A DNA stretch of 64,000 nt from Pempheris klunzingeri. Its lineage: Eukaryota; Chordata; Actinopteri; Acropomatiformes; Pempheridae. The stretch lies in assembly GCF_042242105.1 (NCBI RefSeq), contig NC_092026.1, forward strand, positions 22,780,691 through 22,844,690, written 5' to 3'. Position numbers and translations under genes: made by a program. Of this stretch, positions 18,601 through 31,861 are shown in pieces. The notes below the pieces were generated by a model. The model worked only from the letters and a program-made list of their open reading frames with translations, was not told the origin of the DNA and did no database searches. The first letter of the stretch is position 1; each line of letters opens with the position of its first letter.

Positions 18601-21600
18601 CACACCACACATCAGGCAAGTAACATCTGTTGATAGTTTTAAGAAGCAGCTCAAGACTTATTTTTGTGTTTAATTAATTTTATCTCTTAACATCACTGTT
18701 TTTATGTATTTTATTGTTTTTTTTGTTTGTTATGCATTTGGCCTCTTATGTCCTTTGTTTCTAATACTTGTTATTAATTTAATACTTTTTTTTTAACTTT
18801 ATTTTTTGTAAAGCATTTTGAGCTGCATTTTATGTATGAAAGGTGCTATGAAGTATGCTAATATGCTAGAATTCAATCTTATATCAGATGAACATCTTTG
18901 AGACATTTTAACAGTGATGGTCATTTTAAATGATTATATTTATTCCTTGTTCAAGGCTAACTTCATATGAAACATAAAAACCGAGGTTAGCTGTCCTGAT
19001 AATGTGTCTCTAGAATGAAACACACACCAGGGACACATGCTGCAGAAAACCAGGACTCTACATAAATTCAAATATCTTTTGTTTGTATCTCTGAGTGTTA
19101 TTGTGGGTTGCCACGGTCCTGTTTGTGGTTACCATACCTCAGCTGTTTGTTCTGTCTGTATAGCGTGTGTGTGTTGCAGCGTGGCAGGTGTGCGTTACAT
19201 TTTTTTGTGGGCTATAAAGCCACAACATCCTGGAATCGTTGTGCTTCTCTCCTCTCTTTCTTCTGTTTCCATTCCCAAAATATCCCACTGTGTGTACAAT
19301 TTGATATTTTGAGTCATGTTGACATGTTGGCAGCACCGTTTTTACTATTAAATTGTATCCTATCAGAATGTTTTTTTCTTTTTGTGTTAGTTTTCAGGTG
19401 CACTGGGAGAACGAATGATGGAGTGTTACAGTGTTTTCTGTAGTCATCACACTGAAGCCATCAGCTTCTACAAAGAGCAGCTGCAGAACAACAAGAAACT
19501 GCAGGTCCTTATTAGGGTAAGCTAATGTGGTTTTGTTACTAAGAAAATGCACTGGAATTAGCCAAACAAGAAACCGGTGCATACCTGGAGCATCGGAAGC
19601 CGTATCTAAGAAACAGGCCTTTTTCACAAACGGCGTTCTACAAAGAACGTCCCAACTAACAAAAAAGGAGCAGTGATAATTAACCAAAGACAGTTTACTG
19701 ATGAGGGGGAGAATGGCAGGAGTAATACAAGTCAAGCTGAAACCTTTCTTTTTATAACAGAAAATAGGTCAGCTGCCCCTTGTGCGAAGGTTGGGAATCC
19801 CTGAGTGTTTTTTGTTGGTGACTCAACGCATCACAAAATATCCTGTCCTGGTGGATCGAATCATCCAGAACACTGAAGGTAAAATCTCACAACCCATCAC
19901 TTCTCTACATCTCAGACTGAGGTTACTGAAATCCATCCGGCTACCTTCTTTGGTAACAAACACTGGCTGGAATTAGCCTATTAATAAAATGTTTTCTTAT
20001 GTAAATAGACCGGTCAAGTAATATATTTCACTCTTCTTTCAGCTGACACAGACGAGTACAAGTCTCTGGTTCAGGCTTTGGTGCTGATGAAAGACACCAT
20101 CTCCCAGGTGAACGATCAAGTCAGTATATACGAAAAAGACGCCCGTCTGCGAGACATCGGCCAGCGCCTGGAGCCAAAATCTCAGGGCCGACTGAAGGAC
20201 GGCCGGCTGTTCCGCAGGGAGGATCTGATCCACGGAAACAACACGCTGCTGCATGAAGGCACCGTCACCTGGAAATCCTCTGGGAGGCAAAAAGGTTTGT
20301 GACAAGTTTATTGACATTGTGGCTGTTTTTGTCTGGTTTCCAAGGTTGTTGTGTTTTTCTTTTTTCCAGAGAAAAAAATCTTGCAGTACTTCCTGATTTA
20401 AGTTTAAATTCCTTGTGCATATGAGACGATAATTAAATGGCACATTTATACAGTCATTATTTATGTATTTTCTTGGTCGGCTGTGGCTCAGAGGTAGAGT
20501 GGGTCGTCCATCAAGCAGAAGGTTGCTGGTTCAATTCCTGGCTCCTTTGAGTCAGCATGCCAAGTGTCCTTGGGCAAGAGACTGAACCCCAACTTGCTCC
20601 TGAAGCAGTTTTAGTGTGTGAAAGAATAGTCTCATCCAACTTAGATTCCTCCTGAATGAATGATGTGTTCATGGGTGAATGAGGTTTTGATGTAAAAGTG
20701 CTTTGAGTAGTCGAAATGACTAGAAAGACGCTCTACAAACACAGACCATTTACCATTTGTAAGTGTACCAAGTGTAAGAAGGCGGAACAAGATGCTAATA
20801 ACTTTGTTTTCATATCAGACTTGAAAAGGAAAAACAAAAGTCACTTCAAAGGAGCTTCAGTGCGCCTGTTTTTATACAGGTCATAATTCATCACCAAATT
20901 ATATCAAGCAATACATCTGTATGGAAACTTTCACCATCAGTCAGTGGCAGCTGACTATTGTGTTTTTTTAATAGGAGGTTCAACGTCAGGGCACATTGCT
21001 TTGAAAGATTCAAAGAACCAGTGTAGCAGCATATTTTTATGTCATTATTACAGATTAACAGTCGCTCATAATGTGAGGTAGACATGTTTCAAGTCCATCT
21101 TCTGTGGCAGCTTGAGTCAAAACATCAGGCACTTGTGGTGTTTCGATGCTGAGCAGCATTTGTCTCCCCGCAGACATCCAAGTTGTGCTGCTGTCAGATG
21201 TGCTGCTCCTCTTGCAGGAGAAAGATCAGAAGCTTGTATTTGCTTCTGTGGTAAGTACTGCCCAAACATTAATGAGGCATTTTTGCAACGACACATAGAG
21301 GAAATGATAGAAAAGTCTACTTCAGGTGTCGGTCACTACCGTCTGTGTCATTCTTACTGAAACATTTTCTACCAGTTCCTCTACATGGACAGAAGCAACA
21401 TTAAGGCTATGATACAGATGGCTTTTCTTTAAATCATTACATCAAAATTTGAAGTAATCCAGCAGAGATCATGATGATTATATGAATAATGACACCTGCT
21501 GTATTATCGTGGCTCATGCAGGATAACAAACCACCAGTGATCTCCCTTCAAAGGCTGATAGTTAGGGAAGTGGCTCATGAAGACAAAGCCATGTTCCTTA

Positions 21601-24600
21601 TCTGTGCGTGCACCACCAGCTTGCCGGAGATGTACGAGATCCACACAGGCTCCAGAGAGGACCGCATCAGATGGACAGCGCTCATACGGGAAGCCGTGAA
21701 CTCGTGAGCTACATTTTTTTTGTCTTAATTACAATGTATTATATAATCGATACATCTATGAATGTATTATTGGATAGTTGCAATAGCCTGTCTTAATGGC
21801 ATTGATACCTGACGATGGCTAAAATAAATATGAGCATTGTACCAACATTTCTAAATGTTGGCAGGTCAACATTTTTTTAAAAATGTGTTGATGATACTCA
21901 GTAAGATGTTTGTGTGATCCAGATATCCAGAAGAGGAGCTGCACAGCAAACTAACTGCTAAACTTCAACAATTTCAAGGTAAGACACACACAACATGATC
22001 ACCCACTAAATTAAACAAAACAAACACCAATTAAACAGCCCACTTTCTTACACAAGATTTTAGAGTGTGATTATGGGAAGAGATCAGTGGAAAAAATTCA
22101 TGTGATTCCAAAATGTCTGACAGGTTTTGTCAGATCAAATCAAATGCGATCCTCTTACACACCATTTATTGACTTCAAACTTAAAAGCCTCAGTGTTTCA
22201 ATGAAACGGCTTTTGTAATTCATACATGAAATGATTTTGTTCTGTGGTCAGATATTCATCTTTAGGCACAGGTGCTTGTTTTGAGGCGTTTGATTATGGT
22301 TGGATTGTGAAAACCAAAAACTAAGGGGCTGTGTGTGTGCACTGACATTTTCTCCACCTGATGAAAACCCTGTGGTTTTGACAAACATTTATTTTTGTGC
22401 TGTTGCTCCTCAGATATTCTAAAGATGAGGGACGACCAGATAAAGCAAAGTCTGACAGAGAAGCTGCAGATCTTTGCTGCTCTCTACGAGACTGTGACGG
22501 AGCAGGAAACCCCCCACAAAGGGCTTCTGCTCCGAGGAGACGCCACGGACCTCCAGCAGGGGGAGACACTGCTCAAAGGAGCTATTGATGAGGGTAAGAG
22601 CTGAGACAACAGTTTCTACTCTGTTGAGTAGAGTTGGCCTCAGTTTTGTGGATCAGTTGTTTGTCATGGCAGGAATGATTGAGGCAGTATTTATTATATC
22701 CGCTGTGAAAACGTAAATCCATATTTGAATTCTGAGATATTGTGAGATACGCACCGAAGTAAAGTAGAAAATACTTGTTCTGTTTTTACAGCCAAGTCAT
22801 GACTCAGAGAGATGGGTGATGTCGTGTAAAGAGGAGATTAAGGAGTTGTTTTGTCTTTTGTTTGCAGTGGAAAACCTGCAGAACCTGCTCCTCTCGAGAA
22901 TAAGAGACCCAAACCTTCTTATGGATGAGAGCAAGACACAGGGGAGGCTCCTCGGGAGGGCCGAGACCTTTGGAGTAGCTGATGGAAACTCGGCTACAAG
23001 CACCATGAAAAGTAAGCCGACATAAAGATAACGTGGTAGTGACTTTACCTCTTTTTATGAATGTCACTGGTACTGTGTTACCAGTGGAGACTGCAAAAGG
23101 AGACACAGCAAAACATTGTTAATGATGAGCTGACAAATGTATGTGTTATTTACTGGTATTTACTATTATTGTGCCACTTATCAGTTCTATTATAATTCTA
23201 TTATAATGTATGTTAAATGTCAGAATTTAGAAGTCAGGAACTTTGGCAGAAATTTCTGAGTAACTCAGACATCAGCATACGGGTCATGTTTGGTCTATAA
23301 TGCTGTATTTTAATGTTTGATCTAAACTTTCACTGCGCTGGTTTTCCTCACAACAAGCCCAGTCATACTGTTGACAAGTGAGTCCGTCTTTCTTTTGGTA
23401 CCTGGACAGTAAACATTATCGCCAGCAGAAATTCAGACTGACTCATAGTGAATATGTGAAGGTGTTTATTGACTTTGGATGCGTGTATGATTTCATTTTC
23501 TCAGATGGAGATGAAGCTGAGGGGCCAAGTGGCAGCGAGGGCAGTCTGTTATACAGCAGTCACAGCACTAGTGACCCCCAGCTCCAGGAAACATCCTACT
23601 CCGAGAGCCTGGAACAGTCTGTGAGTGAGATCGATGTAAAGGATCTGAACGATCATCTCAGCTGGTGATAAAATATGAAATTTTTACAATGTTTGTGCAA
23701 TTTTGCTTTAAGGCTGATGACGACACACAGATGCCAAACAGCGATTTAACCTCCAATCATTTCCCTGAGGGGGAGGTAACCCTTGTTTTTCCTCCTCTTT
23801 GGTCGTCAATACTGAAATATTGATATTTGTCACTGCAAATATTTCGGTGTGCCTTATTTTTCTCTGTAGGTGTGTGACAGGGTGATGCTGCTCGCACAAA
23901 GACTATACAGCTTACTAGTAAGACATTTTAAATTCCTCCGAAATCTATATAGCATTCAATAAGGCACCTCACTCACTTTCTAAATTGTCCTTTAGCTTTT
24001 GGCTAAATTTGTGAAGCTAAATGTGACATTCACTACTCTTCTACCACAATAATACAGTGTGTGTTTGCCTGTGTGTTGAAGAATGTAATATATGACAGTG
24101 AAACATATGAAATCTACCACAGGCAGTCATCGTCCAGCAGGACAGCCAGATTGAGCTGCAGCACACTTTTCAGTCAAAGAGCAAGCAGCGCGCTCGCCAT
24201 TACAGCAGCGTTCTGCTCGAGCAGGAGAAGCAGCGAAACTTGGAGAAGCAGAAGGAAGAACTTACCAACTTGCACAAGCTGCAGGCCCAGCTTCGAGAGG
24301 AGCAGCAGCGCTGGGAGAAGGAGAGGGAGCGGCAGAGGATTCAGATCGAGACTCTGGAGGAGCAGCTCCAACGGAGGGAGAAGGACTGCCAGAAGTGGGA
24401 GGAGAAGCTCAGTGAGGAGAAGGATGAGCTGGAGAGGCAGAAGGACGACTATCAAAAGGACCTGGAGAGGCTGAGGGATTCCACAAAATTGGTATACAAG
24501 GACCAGGAGCGACTAACTCAGGAGAGGGAGCGTGTAGAGCAGCTGCAGGAGAAAATAAAGAAATTCATCCCAAACCAAGGACAGTCCAACTACGATGATC

Positions 24601-26237
24601 CTGCACAAGTGAGGAATAGGATAAGAGTCTCATGGATGATTTAATGTTTATTAGCGTTATCGTGTATTCATCTTCAGTCTTCACAGGTAGAAGTGAAATA
24701 ACAGTTTCACTTATTCCCTGTCTCTCCCTAGTGCTGGGGTCTCTCCAGTTACCAGTCGTTCAGAGGAAGCATAGTGAACGGAGGTGGGGGTCTGGCCGTA
24801 CCTCCAAAGCTCCACGTCTTGCCCACCTCCTCAGACTCCATGGAGATTCCTCCAAAGGTTCCACCGCGTAGGGAGAGCATCAGCCCCCAGCCGGCCAAGC
24901 CCGAGCTGCCCATCCAGCTGGTCAGCACCACCAACCAGGTGTACAAGCCTGCGGTCGTGCAGCAGCAGATCCCCACCAAGCTAGCTGGTCTGTCCAAGGG
25001 GAAGGAGAAAGGCTTCAAGACGAAGGGGTCCCACCAGAGGACGCACAGTGCCGGTCAGTCTGTTAGCATTATGTTTTTATGTCTCAGCACAAGGGTTACG
25101 TTCAGTTTTAATATTTGTGAATTTTGTAATAAATGTTTTACCGAAACTGCTTCATTTCATTATGTGTTTGTTTTTATTTGATTGTCTTTTATTCGCTTGT
25201 ATTTGAAATTTGTTGGTTTTAGCTACATCTGAACTTTAGATACCTTAAAGATCTGGTGTGTGTGTGTGTGTGTGAACCCCAGTCCTGTCTTTCTCCACCC
25301 AGCCTCTATAGATGTGAACCAGGTGCTGCCCATCCGAGTGAGTGGGAAAGAAGGAGGCAGTCTGAGAGTCAAAAGGAACGCCAGTCCTCAGAGGATCTAC
25401 CAGTCAGGTATAGACGGACAAAGAGAAATGGCTTATGAGAATGATAAGGGTGGTCAATTTGGATTCAGAGGGATGCAAGATGCACAAAAAACAATAGAGG
25501 TTCACTAAGGTCTGTTTCTAGTGTTGAAAAATCAAACTATAAACTTGGGTATTGTTGAATTTAGTTCCAATTTATTGGTAGATTAATTCTCTTTTTAATA
25601 TCCATTAGACATAAGTGTGATGCAATTATGCACTGTTTTAATTAATTATGATGTTTTAGTTAAGAGGTATAGAATATGATGTGTGTGTGTGTGTGTGAGC
25701 AGCTTTAACACTCATGGCATGCACAAGTACTGCAGCAGCTACTTATTTTGTATGCCTGTAGGTGTTGACATCAACATGCCAACATCTGCAGGTCTGAGCT
25801 GCTGTTTGTTTCCTTCCTGTATAAGATGCAGGTTGACGTTAGTAAAAGTGGTTACAGCTCCCCCTTGTGGAGAATCTGCAACCTGCCAAACATGCGTGAA
25901 GAAGTTTGAGAGCCTGAGCCATTTTATAAGGTGCCTGCCTATAAACGGGACGTCACTCAGACGGTTTAAAGAAATACTGTAACTCATATTTAAAAGTTGA
26001 TGGGAGGGTAGATTGGTCTTGCATCATCAAGTGTTTCTGTAATTTTACTACTGCAGCTACATTTATCTCATTTTATTTCTCCTTTTAGGTGCCTTCAACC
26101 CCCCAGGATCTGCTTGCAGTGTGAAAATGTCTCAGTCCTTCAGCGCACACAAGCGAAACAGCAACGAGGCTCCAGCGCCTCCTCCTTTTCCCAAAGATGT
26201 TCTCGAAATGGGCAATGAGAAGGTAATATTCCTTTAA
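15616..26237 (+). CDS. arhgef18: Rho/Rac guanine nucleotide exchange factor 18 (p114-RhoGEF)
   Basis: Activates RhoA by nucleotide exchange at cell junctions and the actin cortex. Exons: 15616-15687, 16380-16470, 17149-17289, 17752-18002, 19391-19516, 19761-19878, 20043-20294, 21174-21250, 21522-21703, 21923-21978, 22414-22593, 22868-23011, 23505-23620, 23713-23775, 23870-23917, 24123-24608, 24732-25053, 25303-25407, 26089-26237. All phases agree: 992 aa (human short form about 1015). DH domain about residues 100-300 ([40 protein letters not shown]); PH about 320-435 ([37 protein letters not shown]); Glu/Arg-rich coiled coil about 640-800; basic Pro-rich tail ending EKVIFL, close to the human -DVIFF end. 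The start MTVTPKKHS is chosen because an in-frame TAG lies upstream and it matches the human MTV- start. The 15687 donor (TTG|GTGAGC) is used because the nearer CAG|GTTGGT breaks phase. The insr neighbour fits human INSR-ARHGEF18 order. Confidence 0.93.
18590..18860 (+). mobile_element. 3' end of an L2-like LINE (relic)
   Basis: A short frame ending [15 protein letters not shown] and a stop is followed by an AT-rich tail ending AAAGCATTTTGAGCTGCATT...ATGAAAGGTGCTATGA. This matches the C-terminus and 3' UTR style of fish L2/Maui LINEs. 5'-truncated, non-functional, in an arhgef18 intron. Confidence 0.7.
20473..20760 (+). mobile_element. tRNA-derived SINE
   Basis: The 5' head has a box A-like TGGCTCAGAGGTAGAG and a box B-like GGTTCAATTCC at tRNA spacing. 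The body has CCTTGGGCAAGAGACTGAAC and the 3' tail runs TGCTTTGAGTAGTCGAAATG to ACAGACCATTTACCATTT. This is a familiar fish SINE layout with a LINE-derived tail. Sense orientation in the arhgef18 intron 20295-21173. Confidence 0.8.
25256..25275 (+). repeat. (TG)n microsatellite in an arhgef18 intron
   Basis: About nine TG units roughly 30 bp before the acceptor of the exon at 25303. A second short (TG)n lies at 25679-25698 in the following intron. Confidence 0.8.
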
Positions 26238-27010
26238 TCCTAAACTGCAGACTGGAGTTTGGATGAGGCCTTGTCCGACATAAAGACTTATACACATGGA
26301 AAGACTGATGGAGCTGTTAGAGGACATTGGACATGACTTCATGACGTCCATGTGTCCACTATGAAGAGGACATTCAATAATGAGGACTTTTATCACTGGA
26401 AACTGGCTGTTTGCCTTCAGATCAGATGACCGTGTGGGGGAAAAAAAAAGAAGGGAAAAACCTCGGCCAATCTGTACATCGGCAAAGACAATATTTTAAA
26501 TGAAGATGTTGCAAAAGTTTGCCAAAGACTTTAATGAGAAGTTCTTTTTTTTTTTTTTAATCATTTTTATTTTAAATGAAAGTAGGTTGTCTCTAACCAT
26601 TTAGCACTCATGTTTTAACTCTTAAGCTTTCTCATTAATTTAATGAGTGACAAACATTGTGGGAGTAAGCTGTAGATTCTTAATGTTTACATCTGTTTGG
26701 TCTGTAGATACGAGGTGCCAGCACAAACTTTTTATTTCAGAAAGAATCATATTGAAATTTGTACTGCCGCCCTGATCCTCAGCACGTGTTGTAAATGATC
26801 AGGGTGGAATGTGGTTTGTAAATATTATGGACAGCTGCTGGAAGCATTTATGATAACCGAACGATTTCTGACTTTACCTGCTAAATAATATTTAGATTTA
26901 AGATTTAGCGTTATTATGTTGATGGATTTTCTCTGGTAGAGACTCATTGACCGCTGTCACCTTCTGGTTTCAATGAAAAATTCTTATAAATCCAAACTAA
27001 TGGATCATGG

Positions 27011-27016
27011 AATAAA
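27011..27016 (+). terminator. arhgef18: Candidate polyadenylation signal of arhgef18 (AATAAA)
   Basis: AATAAA about 770 bp after the arhgef18 stop, followed by TGAGTTTTTTGTG, a plausible GU/U-rich element. The 26238-27010 stretch is the presumed 3' UTR. Confidence 0.55.
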
Positions 27017-28095
27017 AAGATGGTTGACTTGACAGCCCTGAGTTTTTTGTGCATTGACATTTTCAAGTCTGCCCAAAAACTACAGTCAGGTGTCCATATG
27101 TGCAGTGAAACCGTTTTTACTTGTTAATAGTGGTCGTAAAGAGATCACAACCTACCATGCTTCAAATATAAGTGATGGGGATAAGTGATGATCATCATCA
27201 TAATGATGTTGTTATTGTTATTGTTATTAATGATGTAGTAGTAACTTTATTTATATTGCACTTTTAAAACAACGGTTACAAAGCGCTTTATGAAGACATA
27301 GAAACAAGAGAAATAACCAGGTAAATAATACATACAAGTCTAAAAGACACAGCAATAATGACAAGCACAAAACACAGTACAAACTGGAGAAAAACTATTC
27401 AAGCGAAGCGCATCCAGCTATTAGTGGGAGGCTGTCTGAGGACTGTCATAAGCCTCCGAAAAGATATTTGTGTAAATATGTTGCACTAGACACAAAGACG
27501 TCTCAATTATTGAACCTATATTGTCAAAAACTGGCAGAGTATTTTTAGAGTTATTTATTGGATAGCACATGGCTTCATTTCCCTTGTTAAATTAATAGGT
27601 GCCTTTTTAATAAGTTGTTAGTCCCTTTTTAGTAATGTAACTAGTGTGATTAGTCCTTTTACAAATGTTACTAGTGTTCTGTGGCTCATACGCTGCTGTC
27701 AGAAAACAGCTTCAATATAAAACGCCTACACAGACCCTGAAAAACTGATCAGGCCGACCTTTAGGATGTGAAACCCAAACACAGACCTACGTGGTGCTGT
27801 ACGGCGCCCCCGCCCCCGCCCGCCCCACTGAACAGCGCCTTAGTTGATCTGATAGTGACGATCGCAGTATAAACAGCTCTCCACTGTGAGTGACTGAGCC
27901 AAGGCGACACAGAGGCTCTTTGTCAGACTGCCGCTCGTCTCTGCAGAGCGTGAACAGCAGTGGACCTTTTTCACAGCTGGAGGGGCCGCAATGAAAAGAC
28001 GCATTCAGACAGAACCTCTCACAGCCTGTTAAGTTTAAATTCTGTGGAATATTGTGCAACAAAAACAAAACACCAAGAATCTGGTACAACATTTC
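27017..28095. other. Convergent intergenic region arhgef18 / sppl2
   Basis: About 1.1 kb between two 3' ends. It contains a TTGTTATTGTTATTG microsatellite near 27210. A degenerate repeat at 27235-27310 has ACTTTATTTATATTGCAC and ACAAAGCGCTTTATGAAG, words I associate with fish interspersed repeats. A C-rich run lies at 27803-27825. No gene is seen. Confidence 0.55.
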
Positions 28096-28101
28096 TTTAT
28101 T
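28096..28101 (-). terminator. Candidate polyadenylation signal of sppl2 (AATAAA, minus strand)
   Basis: TTTATT on the plus strand gives AATAAA on the minus strand about 1.9 kb beyond the sppl2 stop. Other AT-rich variants exist nearer, so the exact 3' end is uncertain. 28102-29994 is the presumed 3' UTR and holds no other recognisable gene. Confidence 0.4.
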
Positions 28102-29994
28102 ATGTTTATTCCTCAACAGAGGCGTTAAAAACCACTTGGTGATGACAAACTATACTGGTGGATGAATAATCTGTCCTGGAAAACACTGTTATTGAACCAG
28201 CGGGGGCACACGTCCAGACAACCCGACCTCAGCTGCTACACAGACGTGTCGATCTTTGTTATCAGGCATCATAAATGAACTACATCCACACTGGTGTAGA
28301 GAATTAAGTGACTGCTGAGCTCTGGTGTTTAACATCACAGCCTCTAGCCTGAAGTGGACTTTAAAACCAAAGCAGGATGAATATTGGCTATATCTTAATT
28401 TCCATTCTTTAAACCCTTTGGGTAAACATAAACAAATAGAGACATGAACCAACGACTTCTATCAGCCCATGAATTTAAAAAAAATGTTGTGCAAATGCCT
28501 CATACAAACTAATCTAATCATCACTCGCTCCTCAGCTCACACGTTAAACTGCAGCACATCAGCACTTTTCATAAAGCAACGTTTACATGTGACACATTCT
28601 ACTTCAGCCTCCCAGCATGGACACATTTAAGGCCAAAACCAGTTCTTAAGACAATATGAGCGACGACTGGGGGAACAAATCTGGCCAACGTTTTTAACTG
28701 TGGCTCCACCACTAATGTATACTAGAGATTATACACTGGCTTTATATAAAAGGGTAAAATCTAAATCATAGCATGCAAAACAAAATACCAAAAGTAAGAT
28801 GAGAAAACATTAACAAATGCTTCAGTAAAAAAAAAAATAATAATAATTGTAATGGCTCAGTCCAACCATGACAGCACCACATTTTAAAGGGTGTGAAACT
28901 CTTCTGTCTGACAGTTCTTGTGATTTTCTAAAGCCGACATAAAGTCCGACTTTACAGACAAACACTGTACAACTGAGGGGAACGACTTGAACTGGAGCTG
29001 TCTGACTTAGGACACACCTCCACTGAGTGAGTGTGATAGACGCAAGTTAATTTCAAGCTTACGGACAGCTTTAAGGCCCCGTCACACCAGAAAGTATCGC
29101 AACAAGTTGTTGACGGGCAAAAAGCCCTGTTAGCAGGCTTGTATGCTAACAGAACAGCAAGGTTCCTGTCTGGTAACTTTAGGGTTGGCACTGACTTATT
29201 TCTATCATGGATTGATCTGCCAGTTATCCATTTGCCTTGTCTCTACAGTGTCAGAAAAACTTTATCTCCTATATCATATAAATTTACAGTATTTTCAGAG
29301 TCTGAGCTGACATCTTCACATCTCTTGTTTTGTCTGATCAACACTTTAAACCACTTTAAAGATATTCAGTGATCATATTAGGAGAAGTTTCAAATTCTCA
29401 CAATTGAGAAACTGGAACCGGTAAATCTTTGGCATTTTTGCTTTTAAGAAATTAGTAAAATGATTATCCTAAATAATAATATTTTGTTACAGTAGAAAGT
29501 AAAGTTAAAGAAAAACGGTGTGAATTTACATTGAACAAATTCACTGATCGCAGTGATTCCACTGAATTTATTTTGCTTTTTTTTTTTTTACTTTATTTTA
29601 CTTTCACTGGTGTGACGGAGCCTTTAGAGCTGTTAAGAACCTCGTCTTAGTTTCATGGGACTGTCTAGTGTTCAACAGGTCGTGTAGCTTCCAGATTTGG
29701 GTTTTCATTCTTTTTTGAGGTGGTTAAGACTGTATGTTAGCAGAGGGAGGTGTTGGGGCGGCTGTGCAGGTTTCATACTTGGTGTGTTCGTCGGTTTTAG
29801 TGCCTCGACCTCGTGTGTCCCATCCTGGTGCCCCGCTGAGCCAAAACACACATCTCCTCTGCTGCTCCCTTCGCGCCAAGTGCAAATAAACGTCTGTACT
29901 TAAAATGTCCATTGACTGAGACACGATGTAGAAAAAAACGTCAACAACAAATAAAACATGAAGTGAAATGTAAAATGCCATACTAAATGTCCTT

Positions 29995-31828
29995 TCAGTC
30001 AGATTTGTTTTCCCCTTCGTCTCTCGTAGCGAGGGGCGTTTCCTGAGGCGGGTGCCGCGGTGAGTCTTCGTTCTGATTGGTGGCTTCTGTGGTTTGTGGC
30101 TCCGGTTTCGCCGAGGGCCCCTCCGTCTGCGGCGCTGCAGTCTGTGTACAGTTGATTGGCGCGAGCACTATGGCAGGCTGCAGGGGACATAAAAATGGCG
30201 TCTATATAAGATGGCTGAATTGTGGCGAGCAGAAAACAAAATGTAATGATGGTCACAGGCAGAATAGCTGTAGGTCAGACAAACAAAACCAAAGAATATA
30301 CAGTCATTCCTCTGTCCACACGCAGATTTGAAGCTAAATGCATTTTTTTTTCATCATCAGTCACCAGTGAAAACCCCAATTAAAGGAGGCTTAATACTTA
30401 ATGTTGTCAGAGGTATTCCTGTACAGAGATTAAAGGGTCCCAGATATGCAAGAAAGGGGAGGCATATCAAAGCTAATCCCACAGGGATGAGTTCTACTAA
30501 ACCACACCGATACCACATGCTAACTGCTATTATTTAAGAAATAATCATCTACATCACTATGAGCATCACCAATAATAGCTTCAGTGTTAGTCTTGCACAG
30601 ATGTTTGTACACAGAAATGAAAAAAAAACATAATCCTATGGGAGGGAAAAAACAACGAAAAAAGAAACCTTTAAAGGGATAGTACGGATTATTTGAAGTG
30701 GGGTTGTATGATAGTTCTCCACATTTGGTGTATTACTACAGTAGATTGCAGCCAGGAGTCTTTGCACAGATGCTAAGCCAATGTACTTCTATCCGGTAAA
30801 AAGTAAATTATATTTAGTCCAGCCCTGTCAACAGGTAACTGAATCCGTTCCCTCCTTCTCTTAAAAGCTGCCAGACTCCGTTGACAAAAACAGTAACTTT
30901 ACCTCACAGTTTCTGGATGAGTTTCTACCACTGCCTCAATCAATGAACTAGCATGTTAGTTTGGATCCGAATTAACAATTTAAAACACCAAAGTCACACA
31001 ATAAGACAAGCAAACTGACAGACTGGTCTGTGAGGTAAAATCACTGTTTTTATGAATGGAGTCTGGTGGCTTTGAAGGGAGAGAAAATGGAGAGAGAACG
31101 GCTTGAGCTCCCTGTTGTTGCTGTCTGACAGCAATGTAAAGCAGTTAAAATATTCCAAATATAGCGGGAACTTAAACAATTCCACAGCAGTACATTGCTT
31201 AGCATCTGTACCAGGACTCCTGCCTGCTCCTCCACACTGACGCTGTACTGACCGCAATCTATTGTTGGTAATACACCAACTATTGATAAGTACCTCACAG
31301 AACCCCACTTCAAATAATCCGAACTATCCCTTAAAGTAAGATCAGGATGTTTTAGTGGTAGCAAGCCCAGATTGAATACCTGCAGTGACATTCACAGTCA
31401 GCTGAGCCCTCAGCAGCAGACTAGAGCACAGCCACAGTAAAGTAAAGGATGCAGCGATGAGAAGGAAGGCAGGGACAGTAAAACACAAAGAGGCAGTTGG
31501 AACGGATGGAATTATTTAAAGGGGTTACTCAACTTAAAATTCTACTTTACTCTGCATGTTATTTAACTAGATGATTTTTTTTTTCTTTTGTTGCTTGTTT
31601 TTTTTTTTTTTTTAAATAGTCTTTTGTTCTTCGGCTGTAGGCGGTCATATCAAACTGGTATTCACCACAAATCCACTTCCAGTCCAGAACTGGGGCAACT
31701 CCCTGCGCCACAGCGCTACAGTGAGGCTGGTGAGCAGAGTGCAAGGCACCAGGTAGAGCAAGGCCGGCTGACCCATCTGCATCACGGCGAGGGCCACGAA
31801 GGTGATCAGCAGACCGATGCCGTAAGCT

Positions 31829-31861
<33 letters not shown>

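Noticed and set aside
20473-20545. Functional tRNA gene
   Set aside because: Box A and B are present but the cloverleaf is poor and the unit continues into a SINE body and LINE-type tail.
24174-24455. Leu-rich minus-strand frame
   Set aside because: Antisense shadow of the arhgef18 coiled-coil exon; Glu/Lys/Gln codons read backwards give leucine.
30994-31391. Overlapping minus-strand frames of 104-113 codons
   Set aside because: They lie within the foldback element and only reflect its composition.
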